Positions 17,343 through 25,929 of a DNA stretch of 64,000 nt are shown here, piece after piece. Numbering within the stretch: the first letter of the stretch is position 1; the number at the start of each line of letters is the position of its first letter. The position numbers and the translations under genes were made by a program. Origin of the DNA: VRUE01 sp040879985 (lineage in GTDB: Bacteria > Actinomycetota > Thermoleophilia > Solirubrobacterales > 70-9); the NCBI GenBank assembly GCA_040879985.1, contig JBBDJH010000015.1, positions 8,718 through 72,717 on the forward strand, written 5' to 3'. The notes below the pieces were generated by a model, which made no database searches, had not been told where the DNA came from, and worked only from the letters and a program-made list of their open reading frames with translations.

Positions 17343-17999
17343 TCAGGCCGATCGCCGCCTTCCGCCGAACGCGGCGAAGCCGGCCTGTGGGCCGATCGTC
17401 GTCTCGTCAAAGCCGGCCTCCACAAGCCATCGGTCGACGTCCTCGCGACGTGGGGGCAGGGGATGCCCCCTATGGCTGCCGATTCTGAACAGCGCCCTGG
17501 CGCGCCGACTTGTGTCTGCGAAGAATGTCGTCCCGATCAGCCGGCCGCCGGGCTTGAGGCAGCGGGCGATCTCTCCGATCGCCCGCTGCGGGTCATCGAT
17601 CATGTGCAGGCCGCTGTAGGAGAGAAAGAGGTCGGCTTCTCCATCGTGGAAGGGGAGCGCGGACATGTCGGCGGCGACGACCTCGACCTGTCGCAGCGAG
17701 CGGCGCAGGGCGCGGCGTTCCGTCCGCTGCAGCATCCTCGGGTCGAGGTCGGCGGCGACGTACCGAACGTCTTGATCGGGGCTCAGGGCGCGCAGGGCGA
17801 CACCGCCCCCACAGGGGACGTCGATGATCGTCGCGCCGGCCGACGCGTCGGCGATCGGGCCCATGCTCGCGTAGAGGACGGAGGCGTCGATGCCCCAGAC
17901 CGCGCGCCCAATCGCCTGCATCAACCACGACCGTTCGATGTAGAAGTCGTAGAAAGCCCCGAATGGGCCGGCGCAAACATTGGGAACCTGCTTGTTCAT
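17343..17999 (-). CDS. Class I SAM-dependent methyltransferase
   Basis: 218 residues from ATG 17999. The Rossmann motif I is 'ATIIDVPCGGGVALRAL' (about residue 57), followed by an acidic loop ('VAADLDPRMLQRTERRA') and motif II/III 'EVVAADMSALPFHDGEADLF' with 'LKPGGRLIGTTFF'. This is the UbiE/Methyltransf_11 pattern, with a substrate that cannot be read from the sequence. The protein is slightly short at its C-terminus ('GFAAFGGRRRSA'). It stands alone, facing away from the frameshifted TetR gene. Confidence 0.85.
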   Translation of the reverse strand: MNKQVPNVCAGPFGAFYDFYIERSWLMQAIGRAVWGIDASVLYASMGPIADASAGATIIDVPCGGGVALRALSPDQDVRYVAADLDPRMLQRTERRALRRSLRQVEVVAADMSALPFHDGEADLFLSYSGLHMIDDPQRAIGEIARCLKPGGRLIGTTFFADTSRRARALFRIGSHRGHPLPPRREDVDRWLVEAGFDETTIGPQAGFAAFGGRRRSA

Positions 18000-18158
18000 G
18001 TGGGCGGAGACTATGCGCTACGACTCAAGCCAGTGGCCAGGCTCGTCGCCGTTGATCGCTCACCCGACGCCGCTCGCGGCACGCCTGGTCCTCTTGTGCC
18101 GTTATCACTCCTATAAGTGACCACTCGCGCGTCGCACTTTCAGCGGCCGACGACGGTC

Positions 18159-18181
18159 AACCCGACCGTCCAGGTCGGGTT
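18159..18181 (-). terminator. Hairpin terminator of the minus-strand TetR gene
   Basis: A 9-bp perfect stem (AACCCGACC with GGTCGGGTT) with a 5-nt loop, two bases past the TGA at 18184-18186. Confidence 0.75.
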
Positions 18182-18183
18182 TC

Positions 18184-18847
18184 TCAGTCTGCCTTTTCCA
18201 GGAACCGCCGCTCGATGCCGTCGAGGACGGTCTCCAGGCCGAGCTCGAACCGGTCGATCGAGGAGCGGGTGCGGAGGTTGTCGGGGAGCGCGGCGAGCTC
18301 GGGGAACTCGACCACGTCGGTCGGGGCGATCGCGGCTTCCATCTCGCTCGGGCTGACCGTGCCGACGGTCCGGAACGAGTAGCCGATGACGTAGTCGTTG
18401 ACGATCCCCTGCAGTTGCCAGACGTCGCCCTGCTCGAGCGAGAGGGCCGCGACCCCGCGCGCCATCTGCTTGGCGAGCTCGATCGCGTTGGGCCCGGGGG
18501 GGCAACCGCTGGGTGGTGAGGAAGATCGCCCAGGGATGAGCGGCGTACGCGGCGTACATCGTCCGTGCGGTCACCGTCACCGCCTCCCGCCAACCTTCCG
18601 GCAGGGGCCTGGAGACCAGCATCTCCGCCGCCACCTCGTCGGTCATCGCGGCGTGCAGGTCGCGCTTGCTGGCGAAATGGTCGTAGAGGCTCATCGCCCG
18701 CGCATCCAGCTTTGCCGCGACACCCCGAATCGAGACCGCATCGAGGCCCTGGGCGTCGGCGAGCTGGATCGCCGCTGCGACGATCCGCTCGGGCGACAGC
18801 GCCCCCCGTCCCTTGGCTCCTCTCTCGGAGGGCTTCGTCTTCGGCAC
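18184..18847 (-). pseudogene. TetR-family regulator with a frameshift in a C7 run
   Basis: The N-terminal part (from GTG 18847, MPKTKPSERGAKGRGALSPE) has a clear helix-turn-helix, 'VSIRGVAAKLDARAMSLYDH' then FASKRDLH, and continues to 'HPWAIFLTTQRLPP'. The remaining protein ('GPNAIELAKQMARGVAALSL', ending ERRFLEKAD at 18184) is in another frame. The switch falls exactly at seven consecutive G on the plus strand (about 18496-18502). One base too many or too few in that run restores a single protein of about 220 residues, with a tetracycline-repressor-like C-terminal domain. A sequencing error is likely; a real phase-type frameshift is the alternative. RBS is weak. Confidence 0.8.
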
Positions 18848-19353
18848 CGCTTGAATTTTAGCCCCGATCGCTGCTACGGTGTAGCGGTCGCTCGGCACAG
18901 GGAAGGCTGTTGTGACCGCATTTCGAAAGTCGCCGCGGTGAGCGGACCTCGGCCTCAGACGCTCGCCGCGGCGGCCTTCGCGATCCTCCTCAAGGTGCAG
19001 GCCGCGACGGCTGATTGTCAGGCCGCTGCCGCTCGTCGTCAGGCCCCAGTGGCCGAGAGCCGGCGCACAGGCGGCCGGATCGCGCCCGGCGCACACGCCC
19101 CGTCGGCCCAGCCGAAGCTCGCGGTCGGCTCCAAGGTCCGCGACTGCGACATCACCTTCCACGGTCCCGGCCCGGCCGACTGGCGCAGGCACTCTCTGTC
19201 GATCGGTCACGCGCGCCGGATCGCCACGGAAGCCGGTTGAGCGTCGCGGACGTCATCCACGGCGGTGATGAGAGCGTTGTCAGCGCGGTAAAGACATCAA
19301 TGTTTATGATCTAGCTCCCGCCGGCGCTGGCGGGGGAGAGGAAGGTCGTCGCG
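18848..19353. other. Intergenic region, no supported gene
   Basis: A plus-strand frame from about 18938 to 19240 reads 'DCDITFHGPGPADWRRHSLS' near its end and could be the remnant of an exported protein, but it has no ribosome binding site and weak coding character. The last 70 bases are AT-richer (aagacatcaatgtttatgat) and probably carry the promoter of the TetR gene at 19354. Confidence 0.4.
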
Positions 19354-20019
19354 ATGGCCCATGGCGTGTCGAGAACCGGCCCGACCCGGGGCTGGCCCCG
19401 TGTGCGGCGGAGCGGTCTTTCCCACGAGGAGGTTGTGCGTGACCAGCGCCGCCGCATCCATACCGGCGTTGCCAAGGCAATCGCGGGCCAGGGTTATGAG
19501 CGGGCAACGGTCGAGCGGATCATCAAGCCCGCGGGCGTCTCCCGCCGCACCTTCTATGAAATCTTCCCCGGCAAGGACGACGCCTTCCTCTCCGTACACG
19601 AGGAGACCCTTGCAGAGCTGACTGTTCGCGTGGCCGCGGCTGCCCGTGCGACCCGCCCGTGGGCACGGCAGGTGGGCGCCGCGATCGCGACCGCGCTCGA
19701 GATGGCGGCCACCCGCCCCGAGCACGCGCTGTTGCTCGTCGAAGAGCCCCCCACCGGGGGGCCGCGGGCGGCATACATGCACGACCAGCTCGTCGCCCGC
19801 TTTGCCCCCGGCCTGCGCCTCGGCCGTCGCTACGCGCCGGGGCCCTTGCCGGCGACCCTCGAGCAGGCGCTGCTCAGCGGACTCGTCGGCGTCGTCGTGG
19901 CCCGTCTGCGCGCCGGCCGGGCGAAGGAGCTTGCGCCGCTCGCGACGCCGCTCGCCGAGTTCGTGCTGACTCCCTACGTCGGCGCCGCCGAGGCCCGCGC
20001 TGGGGCCAGCGATATATGA
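19354..20019 (+). CDS. TetR-family regulator, coupled to a ligand-domain partner
   Basis: 221 residues from ATG 19354, with GAGAGGAAGG upstream. The helix-turn-helix is at about residues 48-75 ('GYERATVERIIKPAGVSRRT', FYEIFPGKDD), followed by a helical ligand domain ending 'FVLTPYVGAAEARAGASDI'. That is the same C-terminal signature as in the tandem TetR proteins of this window. The stop overlaps the next start by four bases (ATGA at 20016-20019). The next protein looks like a TetR ligand domain without a DNA-binding head, so the pair resembles a tandem TetR split into two chains. Confidence 0.88.
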   Translation: MAHGVSRTGPTRGWPRVRRSGLSHEEVVRDQRRRIHTGVAKAIAGQGYERATVERIIKPAGVSRRTFYEIFPGKDDAFLSVHEETLAELTVRVAAAARATRPWARQVGAAIATALEMAATRPEHALLLVEEPPTGGPRAAYMHDQLVARFAPGLRLGRRYAPGPLPATLEQALLSGLVGVVVARLRAGRAKELAPLATPLAEFVLTPYVGAAEARAGASDI

Positions 20020-20495
20020 GAGACCCGGAGCAGCAACTCGACGACTTCGTAAGCGAGTTCCAGGCCGCTTTCGCCCGCCTGCAGATCTGTGTCGAGACAG
20101 CCTGTGCGGCCGAGGCTGCGTGGCCGGGGCGTGTGGCGGCGGCGATCCGCGCCGCCTTCTCGTTCGCCGCCGCCCATCCCGACGACGCCGACCTGCTGAC
20201 CAACCGGGCGCTGGCGGCGGGGCGCGAGGGCTTCGAACGCTACGACCGCATGCTCGAGCACTTCGCCGAGGGGCTGCGGGCGGGCCGCGGCGAGCGCCCG
20301 CACGGGCGCGACCTCCCGCCGATCACCGACCGGGCGATGGTCGGCGGCCTGGCCAGCCTGATCGCGCAGCGTCTCGGCGACCGGGCCACCGTCGTGCAGC
20401 TCCCCGCCCTCGCCCCGGAGGCGATCCAGTTCGTGCTCACGCCCTACCTTGGCGCCGAGTCCGCCCGCGAGCTCGCGGCGGGCCGCCGTTCCTAA
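20016..20495 (+). CDS. TetR-like ligand-binding domain lacking a DNA-binding head
   Basis: 159 residues from ATG 20016, overlapping the upstream stop. It begins MRDPEQQLDDFVSEFQAAFA, directly in the region that normally follows the helix-turn-helix of a TetR protein. It then runs through 'WPGRVAAAIRAAFSFAAAHP' and ends 'FVLTPYLGAESARELAAG', the C-terminal hallmark of the other TetR proteins here. No helix-turn-helix is present in this frame or just upstream in other frames. It could be a co-sensor forming heterodimers with the 19354 protein, or the leftover of a tandem gene that lost its second head. Translational coupling favours a working pair. Confidence 0.75.
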   Translation: MRDPEQQLDDFVSEFQAAFARLQICVETACAAEAAWPGRVAAAIRAAFSFAAAHPDDADLLTNRALAAGREGFERYDRMLEHFAEGLRAGRGERPHGRDLPPITDRAMVGGLASLIAQRLGDRATVVQLPALAPEAIQFVLTPYLGAESARELAAGRRS

Positions 20496-20555
20496 GAGGC
20501 CCGGCGGCCTCGACCCGCGGAATAGCCGCCCGTGATCGCGCCTATCCTTTCGGGT

Positions 20556-20987
20556 ATGGCAGCGCAGCTCGACGATGCCCTCTCGGCGGCCGCGCTCAAC
20601 GACACCGAGCGTCGTGTCGTCGAGCGCCTGGTCGCGCGCCTGGGTGAGGAGCTCGGCGACGATCTGCTCGCCGTCTGGCTCTACGGCTCCCGCGCCCGCG
20701 GCGAGGCCGACCCGACCGAGACCCACCACGACCGTCGCTCGGACATCGACATGATCGCGATCGTGGGGCCGGGGCGGGACGTGAGCGCCTTCAAGTGGGA
20801 TTTCACTCCGAAGTTGATCGAGATGGTCGAAGCCGAGGGCGACTCGCCTCCCTACTACTCGCTCCGCTTCGACGAGCTCGCCTGGCTGATCGACCGCCGG
20901 CGTATCCGCAGCTTCTTCTTCCAGGAGGTCGATCGCGACAAGCTCGTCCTCGCCGGTGGCGACCTCGAGGGGGAGGAGTATCGGTGA
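20556..20987 (+). CDS. MNT-type nucleotidyltransferase of a HEPN/MNT pair
   Basis: 143 residues from ATG 20556; a GTG at 20532 would add eight. The polymerase-beta-like signature is 'WLYGSRARGEAD' (G44 S45) with the metal-binding DID at residues 63-65. The spacing between GS and DxD is 17 residues, several more than usual, owing to an inserted 'PTETHHDRR'. MNT proteins paired with HEPN RNases act as antitoxins, in characterised cases by adding nucleotides to the HEPN partner. The stop overlaps the HEPN start (GTGA at 20984-20987). Confidence 0.85.
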   Translation: MAAQLDDALSAAALNDTERRVVERLVARLGEELGDDLLAVWLYGSRARGEADPTETHHDRRSDIDMIAIVGPGRDVSAFKWDFTPKLIEMVEAEGDSPPYYSLRFDELAWLIDRRRIRSFFFQEVDRDKLVLAGGDLEGEEYR

Positions 20988-21355
20988 GTCCGCGCTCCTG
21001 GGAGATGATCGACCAGGCACGCGACCGCGCCCGCGTTGCCGCAGAACTTCTGGCGAGCCAGCATCTGGAGGCCGCTGTCAGCGCCGCCTACTACTCGATG
21101 CTCTACGCGGCCCGCGCCGCCCTCTCCGAGCACGACGAACACGCCCGCCGCCACGGCGGCACCTGGGGCCTCTTTCACCGCCGTTTCGTCGCGACCGGCG
21201 CTTTCGACCAGGGACTGCACTCGCTCGCCCAGCAGGCCCAGGAAGCCCGGGAGGGCGCCGACTACGAAGCCAAGACCCCGCCCGCCGAGGAGGCCGAGCG
21301 CTACGTGACGGGCGCCGCCGATTTCCTTGCGGCCATCGAGCAGATGCTCGCATGA
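20984..21355 (+). CDS. HEPN-domain protein (putative RNase toxin)
   Basis: 123 residues from GTG 20984. It has the typical helical opening 'ARDRARVAAELLASQHLEAA', 'AAYYSMLYAARAAL' and the putative catalytic R-x5-H (R44, H50), close to the RX4-6H motif of HEPN RNases. A His-rich 'EHDEHARRHGGTWG' follows, in the place of the usual 'HSG' loop. It is overlapped by four bases with the MNT gene, the standard order for this two-component module. Toxin activity is inferred from family and pairing. Confidence 0.85.
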   Translation: MSPRSWEMIDQARDRARVAAELLASQHLEAAVSAAYYSMLYAARAALSEHDEHARRHGGTWGLFHRRFVATGAFDQGLHSLAQQAQEAREGADYEAKTPPAEEAERYVTGAADFLAAIEQMLA

Positions 21356-21373
21356 GGTGGCGGGCCGCCGTTC

Positions 21374-22003
21374 CTAAGCGACGGCCCGCAGGTGACGCCG
21401 CCTGGCGGCGCTCGAAGCGAGCTGTTGCGCCTCGCCGATCCCGGTGAACGGCACCGCGAGCATGTAGGTGACGGCCGGCGCGAGCTCGGCCAGTTGGGCC
21501 GCTTCCCCCGCGAGGACGCGCTGCTCGACCAGCGCCTCGGCGCCGGCGAGGGCGCCGCGCGCGGCGCTGCCCGGCACGCCGGGCTCGGCGAGGTCGTGGC
21601 CGCGTTCGAGGAACTCCAGCAGCGCGCCGTGCGCGGAGTCGCGCAGGGCGGCGGCGCGTCCGTCCGCCGCCGCGGCCTCAAACAGGGCGATGTGCGCGAA
21701 CGCCGGCCTTTCGGCGAGCAGGCCGAGCAGAGTCGCGGCGCCGTCGCGCAGCACCGCCGCCCAGGGCCGATCCGTCGAGCCGGTCTGCTCGAGCGCCCGC
21801 CACGCCTCGCCGACGATGTGCTCCATCGCCGCGCCGAGGCATTCGCCGAGGTCGGCGAACTCCCCTTCGAAGGCCTCGCGCGTGACCCCGGCGGCGTCGC
21901 ACACGTCCTCGACGCTCGTCCGCTCCAGGCCGCGCTTTGCGCAGCACTCCGCGATCCCGATCAGGATCCACTCACGCTGAGGATGCGAGGCTGGCAAAGC
22001 CAT
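21374..22003 (-). CDS. TetR-family regulator
   Basis: 209 residues from ATG 22003 (TTG 22018 is an alternative). The helix-turn-helix is 'GLERTSVEDVCDAAGVTREA' then FEGEFADLGE, with Phe in place of the usual Tyr, and a helical ligand domain follows. The C-terminus 'AVTYMLAVPFTGIGEAQQLA' again carries the P[FY]xG..EA pattern shared with the neighbouring TetR proteins, suggesting they form one lineage-specific family. It ends 19 bp from the convergent HEPN gene. Confidence 0.85.
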   Translation of the reverse strand: MALPASHPQREWILIGIAECCAKRGLERTSVEDVCDAAGVTREAFEGEFADLGECLGAAMEHIVGEAWRALEQTGSTDRPWAAVLRDGAATLLGLLAERPAFAHIALFEAAAADGRAAALRDSAHGALLEFLERGHDLAEPGVPGSAARGALAGAEALVEQRVLAGEAAQLAELAPAVTYMLAVPFTGIGEAQQLASSAARRRHLRAVA

Positions 22004-22088
22004 AGCTCGTAAACGCAATTGTACACCCCTTGGGAAGAAGCCAAGACGACGTAGTACCCATTCCTCGGCTCAGGGATGCGACCTCCGT

Positions 22089-23336
22089 TCAGCGCTGGGT
22101 CGAGGCTTGGCCCGAGGCGACCGCCGCGCCGATTCGTTCGATCGTCGTCGGGTGGGTGGCGAAGATGGTGTGGAGGATCGGTGGGGGGCTGGGGTCGGAG
22201 ATGTTGGCTATGGCGAGGCGGCGGTGTAGGCCGATCTGGGCCTTGGGGTCGCCGGTCAGCTCGAGGGCGTAGGTGTCGGCCCGCGCCTCCATCGCTCGCG
22301 AGAGCTGGTTGCCGGGGACGCCGAGGACGAACGCGGTCGCGGCGGTCGCCAGGGCGAGGGCGGGCAGGCCCGCCGGGGTGCGGAGGTCGTCGCCGCGGCG
22401 ACGCGCCAGCGCTGCCGCGGAGAGCTGCACGAAGAGCATCCCGAGCGGGGTGACGAGGGCGACGAAGGCGAGGCCGCGGAGGATGTCGCGTTCGTCGACG
22501 TGGGCGAGCTCGTGGGCGACCACGGCGCGCAGCTCTCCCGGCGGCAGCTCGCGCAGGGCGTTGTCGTAGAGCACCACCCGCTTGGTCGTGCCGATCCCGC
22601 CGACGTAGGCGTTGAGTGCGGTCGAGCGGCGGCTGGCGTCGACCCGGTAGACCTCGCCGACGTCGACCCCGGCCCGCTCGGCCAGGGCCAGGACCTCGGC
22701 CCGGGCGCGGCCCTCCGGCAGCGGCTCGAAGCGGTTGAAGAGCGGCGCCAGCAGCACCGGGGCCAGCCAGATCAGGACGACCGCGCCGGCGACGACGAAG
22801 GCCGAGGCGCCGATCCAGAAGCCGCCGCGGAGGCGGCGCAGGAGGGCCACGGCGAGGGCGCCGCCGAGCGCCGCCAGGAGCGCCGAGACCCCGGCCGAGC
22901 GCCCCCGGTCGCCGAGCCAGGCGGCGAGCGTCTGGGTCGAGAGGCCGACGTCCTCGGCGCGCGAGTGGGCGAGCGCTCCGAGCGGCAGCGCCGCGACAGC
23001 CAGCGTCAGCGCGATCCCGGCGCCGACCGCGGCGCCACCGAGCAGCGGCCGCCGCGACGCGCCCCGCAGAAGCCGCCGCAGCCCCGCCGGCCGCCAGACT
23101 GCCACGGTGACGAGCACGCCGCCCTGGACCGCCAGCGCCGCCAGCCCGATCAGCCGCTGGACGTCGCGGAACTCGGCCGCCCGCGCCAGCTCGGCGGCGC
23201 TGAAGTAGGCCTCCTCGGCGACGGCGGCGGGCGCGATCGCCGCCCCGGCCGGCCGCAGCAGCCAGACCGCCCCCTCGGCGACGAGGACCGCGGCGATCGC
23301 GACGGCGCCGAGCCGGACGAGGCCGCGGCGGCTCAA
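22089..23336 (-). CDS. M48-family (Ste24-like) membrane metalloprotease
   Basis: 415 residues from ATG 23336. An N-terminal membrane helix, two further helices around residues 60-120 and two around 148-200 precede the zinc motif HELAH (275-279, 'VVAHELAHVDERDI'). The third ligand is a Glu near 350 in 'AMEARADTYALEL'. Two hydrophobic segments lie between them. The order and length match CAAX-type M48 proteases such as Ste24/HtpX relatives, with the active site facing the cytoplasmic side of the membrane. The substrate is unknown; membrane protein quality control is the likely role. Third gene of a minus-strand run with 23354-23950 (17 bp apart) and 23955-25910. Confidence 0.9.
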   Translation of the reverse strand: MSRRGLVRLGAVAIAAVLVAEGAVWLLRPAGAAIAPAAVAEEAYFSAAELARAAEFRDVQRLIGLAALAVQGGVLVTVAVWRPAGLRRLLRGASRRPLLGGAAVGAGIALTLAVAALPLGALAHSRAEDVGLSTQTLAAWLGDRGRSAGVSALLAALGGALAVALLRRLRGGFWIGASAFVVAGAVVLIWLAPVLLAPLFNRFEPLPEGRARAEVLALAERAGVDVGEVYRVDASRRSTALNAYVGGIGTTKRVVLYDNALRELPPGELRAVVAHELAHVDERDILRGLAFVALVTPLGMLFVQLSAAALARRRGDDLRTPAGLPALALATAATAFVLGVPGNQLSRAMEARADTYALELTGDPKAQIGLHRRLAIANISDPSPPPILHTIFATHPTTIERIGAAVASGQASTQR

Positions 23337-23353
23337 CCGATCGCCGGCGACTG

Positions 23354-23950
23354 CTAGGCCTCGAGCCAGGTGCCCGCGGGTCCGAGGTTGTGGACGGGCG
23401 TCGCGCCGATCCGGCTCTGGCAGCCCCAGGACTCGTGGATGTGGCCGCAGACGGCCAGGCGGGGCTGCTTGGCCTCGATCGCCTCGAGCAGGGCGGCGCT
23501 GCCGAAGTGGTCGCCGCCGCCGTTGGCGTCGCAGTGGCCCTGCGGCGGCGAGTGCAGGACGAGGACCGCCCCCTCGGGGCAGGCCTCGAGCCTCTCACGC
23601 GCCGCCTCGTCGTCGAGGTCGAAGCTCCAATCCCAGGGGGTGACCGGGACGCCGGCGCCGAGGCCGTAGAACTCGACCCCCTCGATCGTCGTGCCGCCGC
23701 CGTGCAGGACGGTGGCGGCGCTCCAGCTCGCCGACGCCTCGCGCAGCGCCTCCTCGGTCTCGTTGTTGCCGGGCACCAGCACGGTCGGCGCCTCGATCGC
23801 CGCCAGGGCGCCGATCGCCTCGTCCAGCCCCTCGTGCACCGAGGCGAAGTCGCCGGCCCCGATCACGACGTCGGCCTCGGCCGACATCTCGACCAGCGCG
23901 GCCGCCTGGCCCAGATCCCGGTGCAGGTCGCTGAAGGCGAGCAGCTTCAC
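23354..23950 (-). CDS. Calcineurin-like metallophosphoesterase
   Basis: 198 residues from ATG 23950. The metal-binding motifs appear in order: 'AFSDLHRD' (Asp, His), 'VIGAGDFA' (GD), 'VPGNNETE' (GNxE in place of GNH), 'VLVLHSPPQGHCD' (His) and 'CGHIHESWG' (GHxH). The substitution of Glu for His in the GNH motif is seen in some small family members but may alter metal use. Starts five bases after the stop of 23955-25910, so it is cotranscribed. Substrate unknown. Confidence 0.88.
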   Translation of the reverse strand: MKLLAFSDLHRDLGQAAALVEMSAEADVVIGAGDFASVHEGLDEAIGALAAIEAPTVLVPGNNETEEALREASASWSAATVLHGGGTTIEGVEFYGLGAGVPVTPWDWSFDLDDEAARERLEACPEGAVLVLHSPPQGHCDANGGGDHFGSAALLEAIEAKQPRLAVCGHIHESWGCQSRIGATPVHNLGPAGTWLEA

Positions 23951-23954
23951 GGCT

Positions 23955-25910
23955 TCAAACGGTACCTGGCTCGCCGACGGCGTTCCGCTTCGGCAGGCGC
24001 TCGCGCCATCGGGGCTTCTCGGTCGTGCCCGCGATCTCGAGATCGAAGTAGAGCAGCGTCTGGCCGATCGCGACGTAGGGCACCAGGAGGGCGAAGACGA
24101 GCGTGCCGATCGCGTTGATCAGCAGCAGCGAGATGTTGGTGAAGATCAGCGCGAAGCCGAGCACCGGCCCGGTGACGACGCCGATGACGACGAACACCGC
24201 GGCGACGCGCAGCGCGTACCACCAGCGCCCGCGGACCAGCGCGGAGCTGCCGCGGAAGGCCTCGCGGGGGCGCTTGTCCTCGAAGATGATCTGCTGCTGG
24301 ATGAAGAGCCAGCCGACGTACTTCCAGGCGGCGAAGGGAAGGCCGACGACCGTGATCGCCATCCCGAGGAGGGCCAGCGAGGCGAGCAGCTGCGCGCCGA
24401 CGACGCGGCGGAAGCGCGCCCACATCGCGCGGTAGGCGGCGACGAAGCTCGCCTCGCCGTCCTCGACCACCTGCCGCATCGCCGCGATCACCACCGCGGC
24501 CATGATCGCCGCGGCGATCGGGGCGCCGATCCCACTGAGGATTTCGCCGAGCGCGACGTGCAGGCCCGAGAGGCCGGTCTCGTCGTCGAGCCTGCGGCCG
24601 GGATCGCCGGTGAGCAGGAAGGTGAGCGCGTTGAAGCCGCCGACGATCGGGATCGCGGTCAGCCCGATCGGGCCGAAGACGCGCCAGTGGCGCCGGTAGA
24701 GCCCGCCGGCGGCGACCAGCAGCTGGCCGAAGGCACGGCTCGAGCGCGGCTCGTCGAGGTTCAGCGGCCGCCAGCGCGTGCGCCAGGCGATCAAGCCGAG
24801 CAGCGCCAGCAGCGCGACCAGGATCAGCGGCAGCAGCCAGGGCGTGTCCTGGGTGTGGTTGAGGAATGAGGTGACCTCTTCGACCGCGCCGCAGAACGAC
24901 TTGGTCACGGTCGGGCCGGCGATCGAGCCGGCCGGCAGCCGCGGGCTGGTCGAGCGGATTTCCTCCATCCAGGTCATCGGCGCCAGCCAGCGGTCCTTCA
25001 GCGCCGGCCCGGTCGGCCCGTTGTTGAACCCCTTCTCGAACTGGCCCCAGCGGCCTTCGTAGGCGAGCCAGCGGTAGGGGCCGTCCGGCCCCGGCCTGGT
25101 CGGGACCTGGACCGGCCGCACCTCGAGCCGCTCGTGCGGGGCCGTCGTGTTGTCGCAGCCGACCCCCGAGCCTTTGCGCCCGTTCTCGACGTAGACCGCG
25201 GCGTCGTAGAAGGTCGCGTGCGAGCCCGCCGCCGGGTAGACGACCGGGTGCGTTCCCTCCTTCTCGACCTTGCCGTCGCCCCAGGCCGCTTTCTCGCCGC
25301 CGCCGTGCTGGAAGAGCCCGACTTCGCTCGGCCCCTCGGCGAGGGCGCGGCTCGGGTCGGAGGCCTCGAAGACGACCTGCATCCCCTCCCAGTCGCCCTC
25401 GTGAAGGTCGTTGAACTCGTTGAAGTACCAGAAGAACCAGTACTGGACGGCGAGCCCGGGACGCCCCGCCTCGCGGGCGATGTGCGCGTAGGTGACGGCG
25501 GGCGCCTTGCCTTCGCGTTTGAGCGCGGCGAAGTCGCGGGCGTACTCGCAGGTGTCACCGAGCGGCTCGCCGGGCAGGTTGAGGTGGTGCCCGTCGCCGA
25601 GGCCGGCGATGTCGGCCGCGTCCGGCGCCCGTACCAGCGTGGTTTCGTCGCCGTTCGTGTCGGCTTCGGTCAGCCTCACGGCCGGGTTGCCGAGCACGGT
25701 CTTGACCGTCGTCGCCTCGTACTGCTCGCCGTCGGTGTCGCAGATTTCGTCCCGCTCGCGCAACATCAGCCGCGGCGCGTAGGCCTCGATCAGGCGTTGC
25801 GCGGCGGACTTGCCGGTACCGCCGGTTTCGCCGCCCGCCAAGGCCCCGCCGGGCGCGGCGAGGGGGAGAAGCGCGAGCAGCGCGCCCGCCAGTGCGATCC
25901 GCCGACCCAT
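23955..25910 (-). CDS. Membrane protein with extracytoplasmic Vps62-like domain
   Basis: 651 residues from ATG 25910. The order is a signal peptide (to about residue 28), then an exported ~340-residue domain with Vps62 family hallmarks ('YFNEFNDLHEGDWEGMQVVF', 'EVGLFQHGGGE', 'GTHPVVYPAAGSHATFYDA'), then a transmembrane helix near 385-405, then about six further membrane helices in a domain reminiscent of glycerophosphodiester-phosphodiesterase membrane domains. Linking a Vps62-like domain to a polytopic membrane part is not an architecture I know. The gene heads the run with 23354-23950 and 22089-23336. Its promoter region contains a perfect 18-bp inverted repeat at 25930-25978. Confidence 0.8.
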   Translation of the reverse strand: MGRRIALAGALLALLPLAAPGGALAGGETGGTGKSAAQRLIEAYAPRLMLRERDEICDTDGEQYEATTVKTVLGNPAVRLTEADTNGDETTLVRAPDAADIAGLGDGHHLNLPGEPLGDTCEYARDFAALKREGKAPAVTYAHIAREAGRPGLAVQYWFFWYFNEFNDLHEGDWEGMQVVFEASDPSRALAEGPSEVGLFQHGGGEKAAWGDGKVEKEGTHPVVYPAAGSHATFYDAAVYVENGRKGSGVGCDNTTAPHERLEVRPVQVPTRPGPDGPYRWLAYEGRWGQFEKGFNNGPTGPALKDRWLAPMTWMEEIRSTSPRLPAGSIAGPTVTKSFCGAVEEVTSFLNHTQDTPWLLPLILVALLALLGLIAWRTRWRPLNLDEPRSSRAFGQLLVAAGGLYRRHWRVFGPIGLTAIPIVGGFNALTFLLTGDPGRRLDDETGLSGLHVALGEILSGIGAPIAAAIMAAVVIAAMRQVVEDGEASFVAAYRAMWARFRRVVGAQLLASLALLGMAITVVGLPFAAWKYVGWLFIQQQIIFEDKRPREAFRGSSALVRGRWWYALRVAAVFVVIGVVTGPVLGFALIFTNISLLLINAIGTLVFALLVPYVAIGQTLLYFDLEIAGTTEKPRWRERLPKRNAVGEPGTV

Positions 25911-25929
25911 TGCCGCCCAACGTACCAGC

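Noticed and set aside
17195..17425. Possible extra minus-strand gene or continuation of the methyltransferase
   Set aside because: No start signal, no family similarity, and it partly overlaps the methyltransferase 3' end in another frame.
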